Shown piece after piece: positions 1 to 5,158 of a stretch of 7,886 nt of DNA. The position numbers and the translations under genes are program-made. Under the pieces are notes generated by a model that saw only the letters and a list, made by a program, of their open reading frames with translations, was not told where the DNA came from and searched no databases. This stretch comes from Candidatus Aenigmatarchaeota archaeon (lineage in GTDB: Archaea; Aenigmatarchaeota; Aenigmatarchaeia; CG10238-14). The stretch spans positions 1 to 7,886 of the forward strand of contig JAFCEW010000018.1 in assembly GCA_017608955.1 (NCBI GenBank). The letters are read 5' to 3'. The first letter of the stretch is position 1, and each line of letters opens with the position of its first letter.

Positions 1-447
1 CCAGAAGAAAATACAGCTGTGAATGGAGTAATTGCACTAATGATATCATTTATGGTGTGGGCATATCCTATTATGTCTGGAGTTGATATAGAAGCACAAA
101 TGTCAAGTTTCTTTATGCATGGTTTAGTTATTACTTTAGTTGTAATGGTATCTGTTATGTTAATGGGAATGTTTGCTCCACCAGATTTGCCAAAGCATCT
201 TGCTGATACTATATTGAAAGGAAATAAATTTGTAGCAATACTTATATTAGGACTTTTCTTTGGATTTTTAGTATTTTTTTCTAGTGGGATTTATACCATA
301 GTTTTTGGTCAAGGATTTGGAGGAGCTGTGAGTTCAGATATAGGTTTAACAATAGGTGTGATATTATTATTAGTTTTACCTCTAATATTTATTGTATGGG
401 GTGGTGGTAAATCAGCACCAGCACCATCCGAAAAAAAGAGTGAGTAA
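1..447 (+). CDS. Multi-pass membrane protein, paralogue of the next gene (5' partial)
   Basis: The reading frame is open from base 1, so the gene almost certainly begins upstream of the window; the GTG at 19 falls just before a membrane segment and is unlikely to be the true start. The visible 148 residues hold four hydrophobic segments at about residues 9-26, 39-58, 77-96 and 114-133. A Gly-rich loop (about 103-109) precedes the last segment, and a charged Ala/Pro/Lys tail (APAPSEKKSE) ends the protein. Segment order, the SS(D) loop before the last helix and the GGG after it match the protein encoded immediately downstream, so the two appear to be tandem paralogues; the missing start would then hold one more helix. 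The stop codon directly abuts the next ATG, suggesting one operon. I do not recognise the family and assign no function. Confidence 0.75.
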   Translation, partial: PEENTAVNGVIALMISFMVWAYPIMSGVDIEAQMSSFFMHGLVITLVVMVSVMLMGMFAPPDLPKHLADTILKGNKFVAILILGLFFGFLVFFSSGIYTIVFGQGFGGAVSSDIGLTIGVILLLVLPLIFIVWGGGKSAPAPSEKKSE

Positions 448-1029
448 ATGACTGTATTAGAAAGTTTATTGATAAATTTACAAAGTCAGGGAATTTTTGA
501 ATTATATTTACCATTTTTATTAACATTTGCAATTTTTTTCGCCTTATTAGAAAAATCAAAAGTATTTGGAAAAGACGCTAGTAAAATAAATGCACTTATA
601 GCGTTTATAGCAGGATTTTATATAATGATTTATAGTCCTTTAGGTGTTTCTATAGGAAGCTTTTTCTCAATGTTTTTTGCTGAGACTTCTGTACTTTTAG
701 TTACTTTATTAGTATTTTTAATGATTATAGCACTTTTAATGGGACCATTCCTTTCAGAGCCAGAGGGATGGGAAAAATTAGGCAAAAAAGTAGTTCCTTT
801 GGTTGTTGTATTAGGACTTCTGCTAGCATTTGGTGTTTTTGGTTCAAGTGGAGGATTTGATCTCTTTAGAACAGGTGGACTTGGCGGAGGTTCATTTGGT
901 ATTAATTTATCTAGTGATGATATAGTTTTAATAGTTCTATTAGTAGGTACTATACTTGTTATAATTTGGTTGGTCGGTGGCAGTGGAGGTCCAAAATTAG
1001 AGGATCTAAAATTTAAAATTGGAAAATGA
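448..1029 (+). CDS. Five-helix membrane protein, paralogue of the preceding gene
   Basis: This 193-residue protein has predicted membrane segments at about residues 16-35, 47-63, 80-100, 115-133 and 157-177. A long Gly/Ser-rich loop (about 133-155) lies before the last helix, and a polar tail ends in KFKIGK. Short stretches correspond to the upstream protein: FGSSGG against FFSSG after the fourth helix, LSSDDI against VSSDIG before the last, and Trp-(x)-Gly-Gly after it. The ATG begins at the base after the upstream TAA with no room between, so it is probably translated by coupling or from an SD-like sequence inside the upstream gene. The next gene converges from the other strand 7 bp away. 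No catalytic motif or known family was recognised; a structural or envelope role is only a guess. Confidence 0.8.
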   Translation: MTVLESLLINLQSQGIFELYLPFLLTFAIFFALLEKSKVFGKDASKINALIAFIAGFYIMIYSPLGVSIGSFFSMFFAETSVLLVTLLVFLMIIALLMGPFLSEPEGWEKLGKKVVPLVVVLGLLLAFGVFGSSGGFDLFRTGGLGGGSFGINLSSDDIVLIVLLVGTILVIIWLVGGSGGPKLEDLKFKIGK

Positions 1030-1036
1030 TTAGTAA

Positions 1037-1462
1037 TTAGGCGTTTTGTATTTTTTTCTTAAATTCTTCTGCAGCAACTGCATTTTGTGGTTCTGCGAGA
1101 TATATTGAAGCAGCGTAATAAACAACTTTTATTTTATTTTGATATAGTTGCAATAATTTCTTTAAATATTTACTATCAGTTTTTCCTATATAATCTTCTA
1201 TTTGTTTGTAGAGATCATTTAATCCAACTTTTGTTAATATTGCATTTTGTGGAGAACTCTTATAATTCTTCATTGCATCATCGATAGATTTTTTAAAATT
1301 TGCTAATAATGACAAGGTACCTTTTATTTCTTGTATTTGAGATAATTCTTGCGTTTTATATTTTTCTGCTTTTCCGAGAACTTTTAAATTTTCATATAAA
1401 TTTTTTTCTAATTCTGTTTCACCTAACTCATAAATATCAGATCCTATTTTAAATTTTGGCAT
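1037..1462 (-). CDS. Uncharacterised helical protein
   Basis: This is a 141-residue soluble, Lys/Glu/Gln-rich protein without cysteine, signal peptide or membrane segment. Its sequence suggests several amphipathic helices, for example about residues 15-65 and 82-122. The tetrapeptide PQNA occurs twice, at residues 71-74 and 125-128, each time after a helical stretch; this hints at a two-fold repeat but is too short to prove one. The ATG is preceded by GTGAT, a plausible Shine-Dalgarno, and a TATA-like element lies near 1492-1510, so the gene appears to have its own promoter rather than being read only from dph5. Its end lies 7 bp from the end of the convergent membrane-protein gene. I do not recognise the family. 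Base composition and codon use resemble the neighbours. Confidence 0.7.
   Translation of the reverse strand: MPKFKIGSDIYELGETELEKNLYENLKVLGKAEKYKTQELSQIQEIKGTLSLLANFKKSIDDAMKNYKSSPQNAILTKVGLNDLYKQIEDYIGKTDSKYLKKLLQLYQNKIKVVYYAASIYLAEPQNAVAAEEFKKKIQNA
1051..1060 (+). terminator. T-rich run, possible terminator for the membrane-protein pair
   Basis: Seven T's in a row at 1051-1057, followed by CTT, begin 21 bp after the stop codon at 1029. Archaeal transcription commonly ends at plain T-runs without a hairpin. The run lies inside the convergent gene, so it could equally be ordinary AT-rich coding sequence. Confidence 0.3.
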
Positions 1463-1491
1463 ATTTAATCACTAATCAGTAACTAATATAG

Positions 1492-1510
1492 CTAGTATTT
1501 AAATATTTCT
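1492..1510 (-). promoter_or_regulatory. TATA-like promoter of the helical-protein gene
   Basis: On the minus strand this AT-rich element reads AGAAATATTTAAATACTAG. Its centre lies about 38 bases upstream of the ATG at 1462, which would give a leader of roughly 10-12 bases containing the GTGAT ribosome-binding site. Confidence 0.4.
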
Positions 1511-1525
1511 ATTTTTTAGTATATA

Positions 1526-1759
1526 TTAGAAAAATCCTAGTTTTTCGCCTATTTCAAGCCATGCCCATGCCCAAATTACAGCTTCAAAACTTCTCATATA
1601 ATCTTCCTTTTTTAGAAAATGTTTGCAATCATATACATATGCATTGATATTTTCAAGAAATTCTTTCCCTTTTTCATTTTTTGGTTCAATATTTTCTAAT
1701 TTATTGTTTATCTTATTTAGCCATTTTTCTATTTCTTGTTTTGGAATTCTATCATTCAT
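1526..1759 (-). CDS. DUF357 family protein
   Basis: This is a 77-residue protein with the hallmark C-terminal stretch of the archaeal DUF357 family (PF04010, recalled from memory): YDCKHFLKKED at residues 43-53, then an Ala/Trp-rich helix AVIWAWAWLEIGEKLG at 60-75. The N-terminal half (about 6-24 and 30-48) is predicted helical, so the fold is probably a small helical bundle, and the length suits the family. Its ATG overlaps the dph5 stop codon in an ATGA arrangement, so the two are co-transcribed and probably translationally coupled. The molecular function of DUF357 is unknown to me. The coupling makes a role near diphthamide or translation plausible but unproven. There is no sign of truncation. 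Confidence 0.85.
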   Translation of the reverse strand: MNDRIPKQEIEKWLNKINNKLENIEPKNEKGKEFLENINAYVYDCKHFLKKEDYMRSFEAVIWAWAWLEIGEKLGFF

Positions 1760-2487
1760 ATTCTATACCTTTCTAAACATTCTTTTTCTGTAAAATGCAA
1801 TTTTGATGGTATTATTATGACATGAGGAATTTTTCCAAAATCTAAATTTTTCAAATCTTTTATTTTTCCAAATTTTATGCTTGTATTTCCACCTAATCTT
1901 GAACATACAACAACTTCAATGTTTTCTCCCAATTCATTGGATAATATTTCTAATGCTTGTCTAACATTCATATATTTCTCATTTTCTATGTCAATATCTA
2001 ATAAAAGTAAAGTATGTGCATTTATTGACTGATTTTGTTTTATAATATCAAAAACAGATTTTGGGATTTCATTGCCAGTTCTTTCAGGAAATGTTATAGA
2101 TGCAGTTTTTCCGAATTTATATAGATGCAACCCACATTCAGCTATTGCAGAAAATATAGATGAACCATGTATTACTTCTACTTTTATTCCTTTTTCTTCA
2201 GCTCCTTTTTTCAAGATAGAATGTGTTGTTGCAGAAAAACAATCTCCGCCGACTAATAATCCAACATTTTTTTCTTTTGCTTGTTTGAATATTATATCTG
2301 ATTCTTCAATTTGTTTTCTTGATAAAATCTCAATTTTTTTTCCAAATAACTTTTCCAGTTTTTCTTTATTGATATTTGGTTGTGTATAACTTTCTAAAAA
2401 TAAAATATCACAATTTTTGGCTCTATTTAATGCTTTCAAACTCATATCATTTTCATCATACAGACCTAAACTAATGAAGTATAACAT
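1756..2487 (-). CDS. dph5: Diphthine synthase (Dph5)
   Basis: This SAM-dependent methyltransferase acts in the cytoplasm, methylating the modified histidine of elongation factor 2 during diphthamide synthesis. The start is placed at 2487 because family members begin MLYFIGLGLYDE and this protein reads MLYFISLGLYDEND; the 13 upstream in-frame codons from 2526 would run into the trm5 start and match nothing in the family. The 243-residue protein keeps the family landmarks: LESYT at 31-35, GD plus ATTH at 81-89, VIHGSSI at 105-111, GLHLYKFGKTA at 119-129, LLLDI at 161-165 and PHVIIIPSKLHF near the end. The usual GDP of the SAM-binding loop is GDC (Cys83), a substitution to note but not obviously inactivating. 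It heads a two-gene unit with the DUF357 gene and diverges from trm5. Confidence 0.93.
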   Translation of the reverse strand: MLYFISLGLYDENDMSLKALNRAKNCDILFLESYTQPNINKEKLEKLFGKKIEILSRKQIEESDIIFKQAKEKNVGLLVGGDCFSATTHSILKKGAEEKGIKVEVIHGSSIFSAIAECGLHLYKFGKTASITFPERTGNEIPKSVFDIIKQNQSINAHTLLLLDIDIENEKYMNVRQALEILSNELGENIEVVVCSRLGGNTSIKFGKIKDLKNLDFGKIPHVIIIPSKLHFTEKECLERYRI

Positions 2488-2518
2488 ATTATAAACCTTT
2501 TCATATATACTTTTAAAT
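2488..2518. promoter_or_regulatory. Compact divergent promoter, dph5 / trm5
   Basis: Only 31 bp separate the two start codons. On the minus strand AAAAGTATATATGA (about 2503-2516) is centred about 24 bases upstream of the dph5 ATG. On the plus strand TATTATAAACC (about 2487-2497) is centred about 27 bases upstream of the trm5 ATG. Both spacings suit leaderless transcripts, and each TATA-like box sits at or beside the other gene's start codon. Confidence 0.55.
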
Positions 2519-3295
2519 ATGAACATTTCAAGTTTTGAAATTATTGGATCAAGAGAAAAGGCAATAGCTATTGTCGAAATTCCAGATGAATTAAAAAAGA
2601 AACAAAAAGAAATAGCTCAAGAAATTATTAAAAAACACAAAAATGTAAAAACTGTTCTTAAAAAAACATCAGAAAGAATAGGAATATACAGAATAAAAAA
2701 ATATAGAATTATTCTTGGAGATAAAAATACAGAAGTTATTCATAAAGAATCTGGATGTAGATTCAAATTAGATCCAAGAAAAGTTTATTTTTCTCCAAGA
2801 GAAGGAACAGAAAGATTAAGAATTGCAAATCAAGTTAAAAAAAACGAAAAAATTTTAGTTATGTTTGCTGGTGTAGGTCCATTTGCAATAATAATATCAA
2901 AAAAACAACCAAGTTCTGAAATAATTGCAATTGAAATAAATCCTAAAGCAGTAAAATACATGAAAGAAAATATCAAGCTTAACAAAACAAACAATATAAT
3001 TCCAATAAAAGGAGATGTTAGAGAGAAAGCAAAAAAATATTTTTCTTATTTTGATAGAGTTATAATGCCTTTGCCACATGATGCTAAAAAATTTCTAAAT
3101 CTTGCTATAAAGTGTTTAAACAAAAAAGGAACAATTCATTTATATACAATTGAGAGGGAAGATAAAATAGAACAAAAAGCAAAAAAAATAATTTCCAAAA
3201 TTAAAAATCATAAAGTAAAATATAAAATTAAAAAAGTTTTACCATATTCTCCAAGAACAAATAAATATTGCATTGATATCAAACTACTAATGTAG
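2519..3295 (+). CDS. trm5: Trm5-type tRNA (guanine37-N1)-methyltransferase, short form
   Basis: Trm5 enzymes transfer a methyl group from SAM to N1 of G37, beside the anticodon, preventing frameshifting. Visible landmarks are the D2-like start FEIIGSREKAIAIVEIP (residues 6-22), YFSPREGTERLRIA at 90-103, the SAM-binding loop VMFAGVGPFAI at 114-124, the acidic AIEINPKA at 137-144, GDVRE at 165-169, and MPLPHDAKKFL at 183-193 in the place of the NPPY-like catalytic loop. The C-terminal YSPRTNKYCIDI is also family-like. At 258 residues it is about 70-80 shorter than typical archaeal Trm5b and begins directly at D2, so the N-terminal D1 domain, which contacts the tRNA elbow, is absent. A TATA-like box 27 bases upstream supports the ATG at 2519 as a leaderless start. 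A related wyosine-pathway methyltransferase (Trm5a/Taw22 or Taw2) is the main alternative. Confidence 0.87.
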   Translation: MNISSFEIIGSREKAIAIVEIPDELKKKQKEIAQEIIKKHKNVKTVLKKTSERIGIYRIKKYRIILGDKNTEVIHKESGCRFKLDPRKVYFSPREGTERLRIANQVKKNEKILVMFAGVGPFAIIISKKQPSSEIIAIEINPKAVKYMKENIKLNKTNNIIPIKGDVREKAKKYFSYFDRVIMPLPHDAKKFLNLAIKCLNKKGTIHLYTIEREDKIEQKAKKIISKIKNHKVKYKIKKVLPYSPRTNKYCIDIKLLM

Positions 3296-3809
3296 CAAAA
3301 TAACTTTCTAAATTAAAATAATCAACAACCCAATTTATAGAATAATAGCCAGCAAGGCTTATTAAAAGTGCAAATATAAATTTTCCTATAAACATCGCAA
3401 GAAAATATCTTTTGAAATCATATCTAATTATGCCGCAAAAAGCACTCATTAAATTATCAGGAATAGGAGTTAAGTTGGCAACTATTATCCATAAAAATGA
3501 TCCATATTTTTTGAATGTTTTTCTCATTTCTATTAGTTTATGTTCATATCTTTTTTCTAATAATTCCTTACCACCCAATCCAATCAAATAACTGGTTAAA
3601 CTACCTATTGCTCCACCCAATGCTGCAGCAAATGCCAACACAAAAGGATTCAAGACAGAAGCAAATGAAAAAACCATTATAAAACCAGGAAAAGGAAGAA
3701 CAACAGCAGATGTTATTAATGATGTTAAAAATATTCCAATATAGCCCCAGCTATTAATAAAAGCATAACTTCCTGCAAGTATTGATATTATTGTAGCAGT
3801 GATAGACAT
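3279..3809 (-). CDS. VTT/DedA-like membrane protein (YqaA type)
   Basis: This 176-residue polytopic membrane protein carries the features of the SNARE-associated/VTT (DedA, YqaA) family. These are PFPG at 39-42 in a re-entrant-like segment, a Gly-rich helix GGAIGSLTSYLIG at 65-77, a charged amphipathic stretch at about 80-102, then LTPIPDNLMSAFCGIIRY at 113-130 and a final helix containing GK at 142-143. DedA-type proteins include lipid transporters or scramblases and affect membrane homeostasis; the substrate here is unknown. Length is normal for the short YqaA-type members. The start at 3809 has a GTGA motif upstream and a TATA-like element at about 3823-3837. Its last 17 bases overlap the end of trm5 on the opposite strand. 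Confidence 0.85.
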   Translation of the reverse strand: MSITATIISILAGSYAFINSWGYIGIFLTSLITSAVVLPFPGFIMVFSFASVLNPFVLAFAAALGGAIGSLTSYLIGLGGKELLEKRYEHKLIEMRKTFKKYGSFLWIIVANLTPIPDNLMSAFCGIIRYDFKRYFLAMFIGKFIFALLISLAGYYSINWVVDYFNLESYFATLVV

Positions 3810-3864
3810 TTAATTCACATACATTATAAATAATTTAGAAAAATAAATTATAAAAAGTGATATT
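3810..3864. promoter_or_regulatory. Shared divergent promoter, VTT gene / YdjM-like gene
   Basis: The 55 bp gap contains ATTATAAATAATTT (about 3824-3837), which is nearly symmetrical and could serve as a TATA box in both directions. It lies about 21-25 bases from the VTT start and about 35 from the GTG at 3865. On the plus side GTGAT at 3857-3861 is a likely ribosome-binding site for the GTG-started gene. Confidence 0.45.
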
Positions 3865-4329
3865 GTGGATTTGTTTGCTCATTATGCTGTAGGTATGTTT
3901 CTTTCTAAAATTTTCAATACTCCTTGGGCGATTTTCTTTGCATGTATACTTGACTTTGACCATGTTCTATTTTTTATTTATAATAAAATCAAAAAAAGAG
4001 AACCTATAGGAGTTCCAAGAATAAAATATTTTGTTTACAGTAAAAGAACTTGGTTGCATAGCTTATGGGGATTGATTATACTTTTAGTATTATTTTCTTA
4101 TCATTTTTCTCCAACTCTTATTATAGTTTCTGTTGGATCACATTTAATTTTAGATGCACTTGATAGATCTGGCATAGGAATTTTTCCATATTTAACAAAA
4201 AAGAAAATAGCTGGTCCATTCCCTGTTGCATATTCTTGGAGTGAGCCATCAAAATCAAATGCTAAACAACAATCTTATATTAGTATAGCAACCACATTAG
4301 TCTTTTTGGCATTGTTCTTCTTCTTTTAG
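3865..4329 (+). CDS. YdjM/DUF457-type predicted membrane metal-dependent hydrolase
   Basis: This is a 154-residue membrane protein. The order of conserved polar residues fits the YdjM/DUF457 predicted membrane-bound metal-dependent hydrolases: His6 in the N-terminal MDLFAHYAVG, DFDH at 30-33 at the end of the first helix, RTWLHS at 61-66 in place of the common HRGxTHS, and SHLILDALD at 92-100 followed by Gly-Ile and a proline. Helices lie at about 8-28, 66-80, 82-98 and 138-154. The substrate is unknown; relatives are only predicted to be hydrolases. The GTG start is chosen because MDLFAH is a family-like N-terminus and GTGAT precedes it. The stop codon overlaps the convergent protease-like gene by 4 bp. 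Confidence 0.78.
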   Translation: MDLFAHYAVGMFLSKIFNTPWAIFFACILDFDHVLFFIYNKIKKREPIGVPRIKYFVYSKRTWLHSLWGLIILLVLFSYHFSPTLIIVSVGSHLILDALDRSGIGIFPYLTKKKIAGPFPVAYSWSEPSKSNAKQQSYISIATTLVFLALFFFF

Positions 4330-4898
4330 AATGTAACAAAGATAGAGAATAAAGCTAAAAAAGTTAAAAGAATCCAAAGACCTAAATTCCATGCAAATAT
4401 TTTGCCACCATCTAATTGAGGTGCAGGTAGCAAATTGAAAAATGCAAGCATCGCATTATAAAAACTAAAGTAATAGAAAAAATCTCCTTGGAAAAACTTA
4501 AAAAATATTGCTAAAAATAAATGCACAGTAATTCCTGATAATGTTATTAATCCAATATGCTTTTCTTTTAGTTTAGCTATTTTGAATCCCCATCTTCCAA
4601 AACTATAAGGCATTATTTCTGTTCTTCCTGTTGCAACAAATAGAATTTTTGTAATAGGTTCTAAAATCATACTTATAATACCTAAAGCAACCCCAGATGG
4701 CCATAATTTATATGTTGCCATACATCCTAATTTTTTAGCAGAAAATTTATTGGCAAAAACTCTTAATAAAAAAGAAAATGTTATTATTCCTAAACTGATT
4801 GCAAATAAACTCCTGAAATCTTGAAAAGAAAATATAAAAGTTACAGCTATAATAGAAATTGCTAAATCTCTTAATTCAATATTTGTAAAATATTTCAT
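4326..4898 (-). CDS. Site-2 protease (M50) homologue lacking HExxH
   Basis: This 190-residue membrane protein resembles short archaeal site-2-type intramembrane metalloproteases. The N-terminal ELRDLAISI matches the RExxDL start of such proteins. The helix that normally carries HELAHKF reads FLLRVFANKFSAKKLGC (residues 43-59), so the HExxH pentad is RVFAN at 46-50: both zinc histidines and the catalytic glutamate are gone. A KLWPSG loop (64-69), a GLITLSGITVHLFLA helix (116-130) and the second motif NLLPAPQLDGGKIFAW (155-170) with Asp163 remain intact. Several codons differ at the lost motif and the frame is clean, so this is not a single sequencing error. It is probably a pseudoprotease retaining the fold, perhaps a binding or chaperone-like role. 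It converges with the YdjM-like gene and diverges from tRNA-Cys. Confidence 0.8.
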   Translation of the reverse strand: MKYFTNIELRDLAISIIAVTFIFSFQDFRSLFAISLGIITFSFLLRVFANKFSAKKLGCMATYKLWPSGVALGIISMILEPITKILFVATGRTEIMPYSFGRWGFKIAKLKEKHIGLITLSGITVHLFLAIFFKFFQGDFFYYFSFYNAMLAFFNLLPAPQLDGGKIFAWNLGLWILLTFLALFSIFVTF

Positions 4899-4906
4899 AA
4901 TAATAC

Positions 4907-4930
4907 TTAGTATAAAAGAATATTTTTAGT
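4907..4930 (-). promoter_or_regulatory. Promoter of the protease-like gene
   Basis: Upstream of the ATG at 4898 the minus strand carries CTAAAAATATTC (about 4919-4930, centred about 27 bases upstream) followed by TTTTATACTAAG (4907-4918). The first has the spacing expected of a TATA box for a leaderless transcript; which one is used cannot be decided by eye. Confidence 0.35.
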
Positions 4931-4937
4931 TTTTTCG

Positions 4938-5037
4938 ATACCTATTTATATCTTATTTCAAAATAAATATTGGGGTCATATGACAGGTGAATTAGTTTGT
5001 TTCATCTAAATTAATTTTATTTAGTACTATTTCTCAA
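4938..5037 (+). other. Intergenic segment with promoter-like box, palindrome and inverted repeat
   Basis: No gene was found here. The segment holds a TATA-like CCTATTTATATC (4941-4952), a perfect 10-base palindrome GTCATATGAC (4975-4984), and a 6-bp inverted repeat CTAAAT/ATTTAG with a 7-base loop (about 5007-5025). An ATG at 4980 opens only a nine-codon frame (MTGELVCFI). These could be regulatory sites or a short untranslated transcript; nothing here proves either. Confidence 0.3.
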
Positions 5038-5050
5038 ACAATTAAAATAA
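5038..5050 (+). promoter_or_regulatory. TATA-like box of tRNA-Cys/cysS
   Basis: ACAATTAAAATAA is centred about 29 bases upstream of the first base of the tRNA, the usual archaeal spacing if the transcript starts at or just before the mature 5' end. It would also drive cysS. Confidence 0.4.
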
Positions 5051-5073
5051 TAGAAAATAATATTTTTAATAAA

Positions 5074-5144
5074 GCTGAGTTGGCAGAGTGGCTATGCAAT
5101 CGGCTGCAGACCGATGTACGGGGGTTCGAATCCCTCACTCAGCT
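5074..5144 (+). tRNA. tRNA-Cys (anticodon GCA)
   Basis: A complete 71-base cloverleaf can be drawn. The acceptor arms GCTGAGT (5074-5080) and ACTCAGC (5137-5143) pair fully. The anticodon stem ATCGG/CCGAT (5099-5103/5111-5115) encloses CTGCAGA with anticodon GCA at 5106-5108. The T-arm GGGGG/CCCTC encloses TTCGAAT (5125-5131) with one G-U pair. The D-stem is short (GCA/TGC, 5083-5085/5095-5097). The discriminator is T (5144), as in tRNA-Cys generally. G37 follows the anticodon, making this a candidate Trm5 substrate. CCA is not encoded and there is no intron. The cysteinyl-tRNA synthetase gene begins 14 bp later on the same strand, so the two are likely one transcript with the tRNA excised. 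Confidence 0.96.
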
Positions 5145-5147
5145 CTT

Positions 5148-5155
5148 GAGATGAT
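5148..5155 (+). promoter_or_regulatory. Ribosome-binding site of cysS
   Basis: GAGATGAT, close to the archaeal GAGGTGAT consensus, ends 3 bases before the ATG at 5159. Its presence right after the tRNA suggests that cysS is read from a leadered transcript shared with the tRNA. The ATG at 5151 inside it is closed after two further codons. Confidence 0.5.
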
Positions 5156-5158
5156 AAT

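Noticed and set aside
1087..1287. A 66-codon plus-strand open frame
   Set aside because: It is opposite the helical-protein gene, lacks a convincing ribosome-binding site, and has no recognisable domain.
1005..1462. KFKIG appears at the end of the second membrane protein and the start of the convergent gene, suggesting an inverted repeat
   Set aside because: The match is about a dozen AT-rich bases, the flanking bases do not continue in inverted register, and chance is likely at this composition.
2072..2389. A 105-codon plus-strand open frame
   Set aside because: It is antisense to dph5, whose protein has clear family motifs throughout; the frame's Ser/Phe/Pro-rich content is typical of a shadow.
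2488..2526. A longer dph5 starting at 2526
   Set aside because: The extra 13 residues have no counterpart in the family and would overlap the trm5 start; the MLYFI start at 2487 is conserved.
4980..5009. Nine-codon frame MTGELVCFI as a leader peptide
   Set aside because: It is too short to support; it contains a single cysteine codon ahead of tRNA-Cys/cysS, but archaeal attenuation of this kind is not established and no clear alternating hairpins follow.
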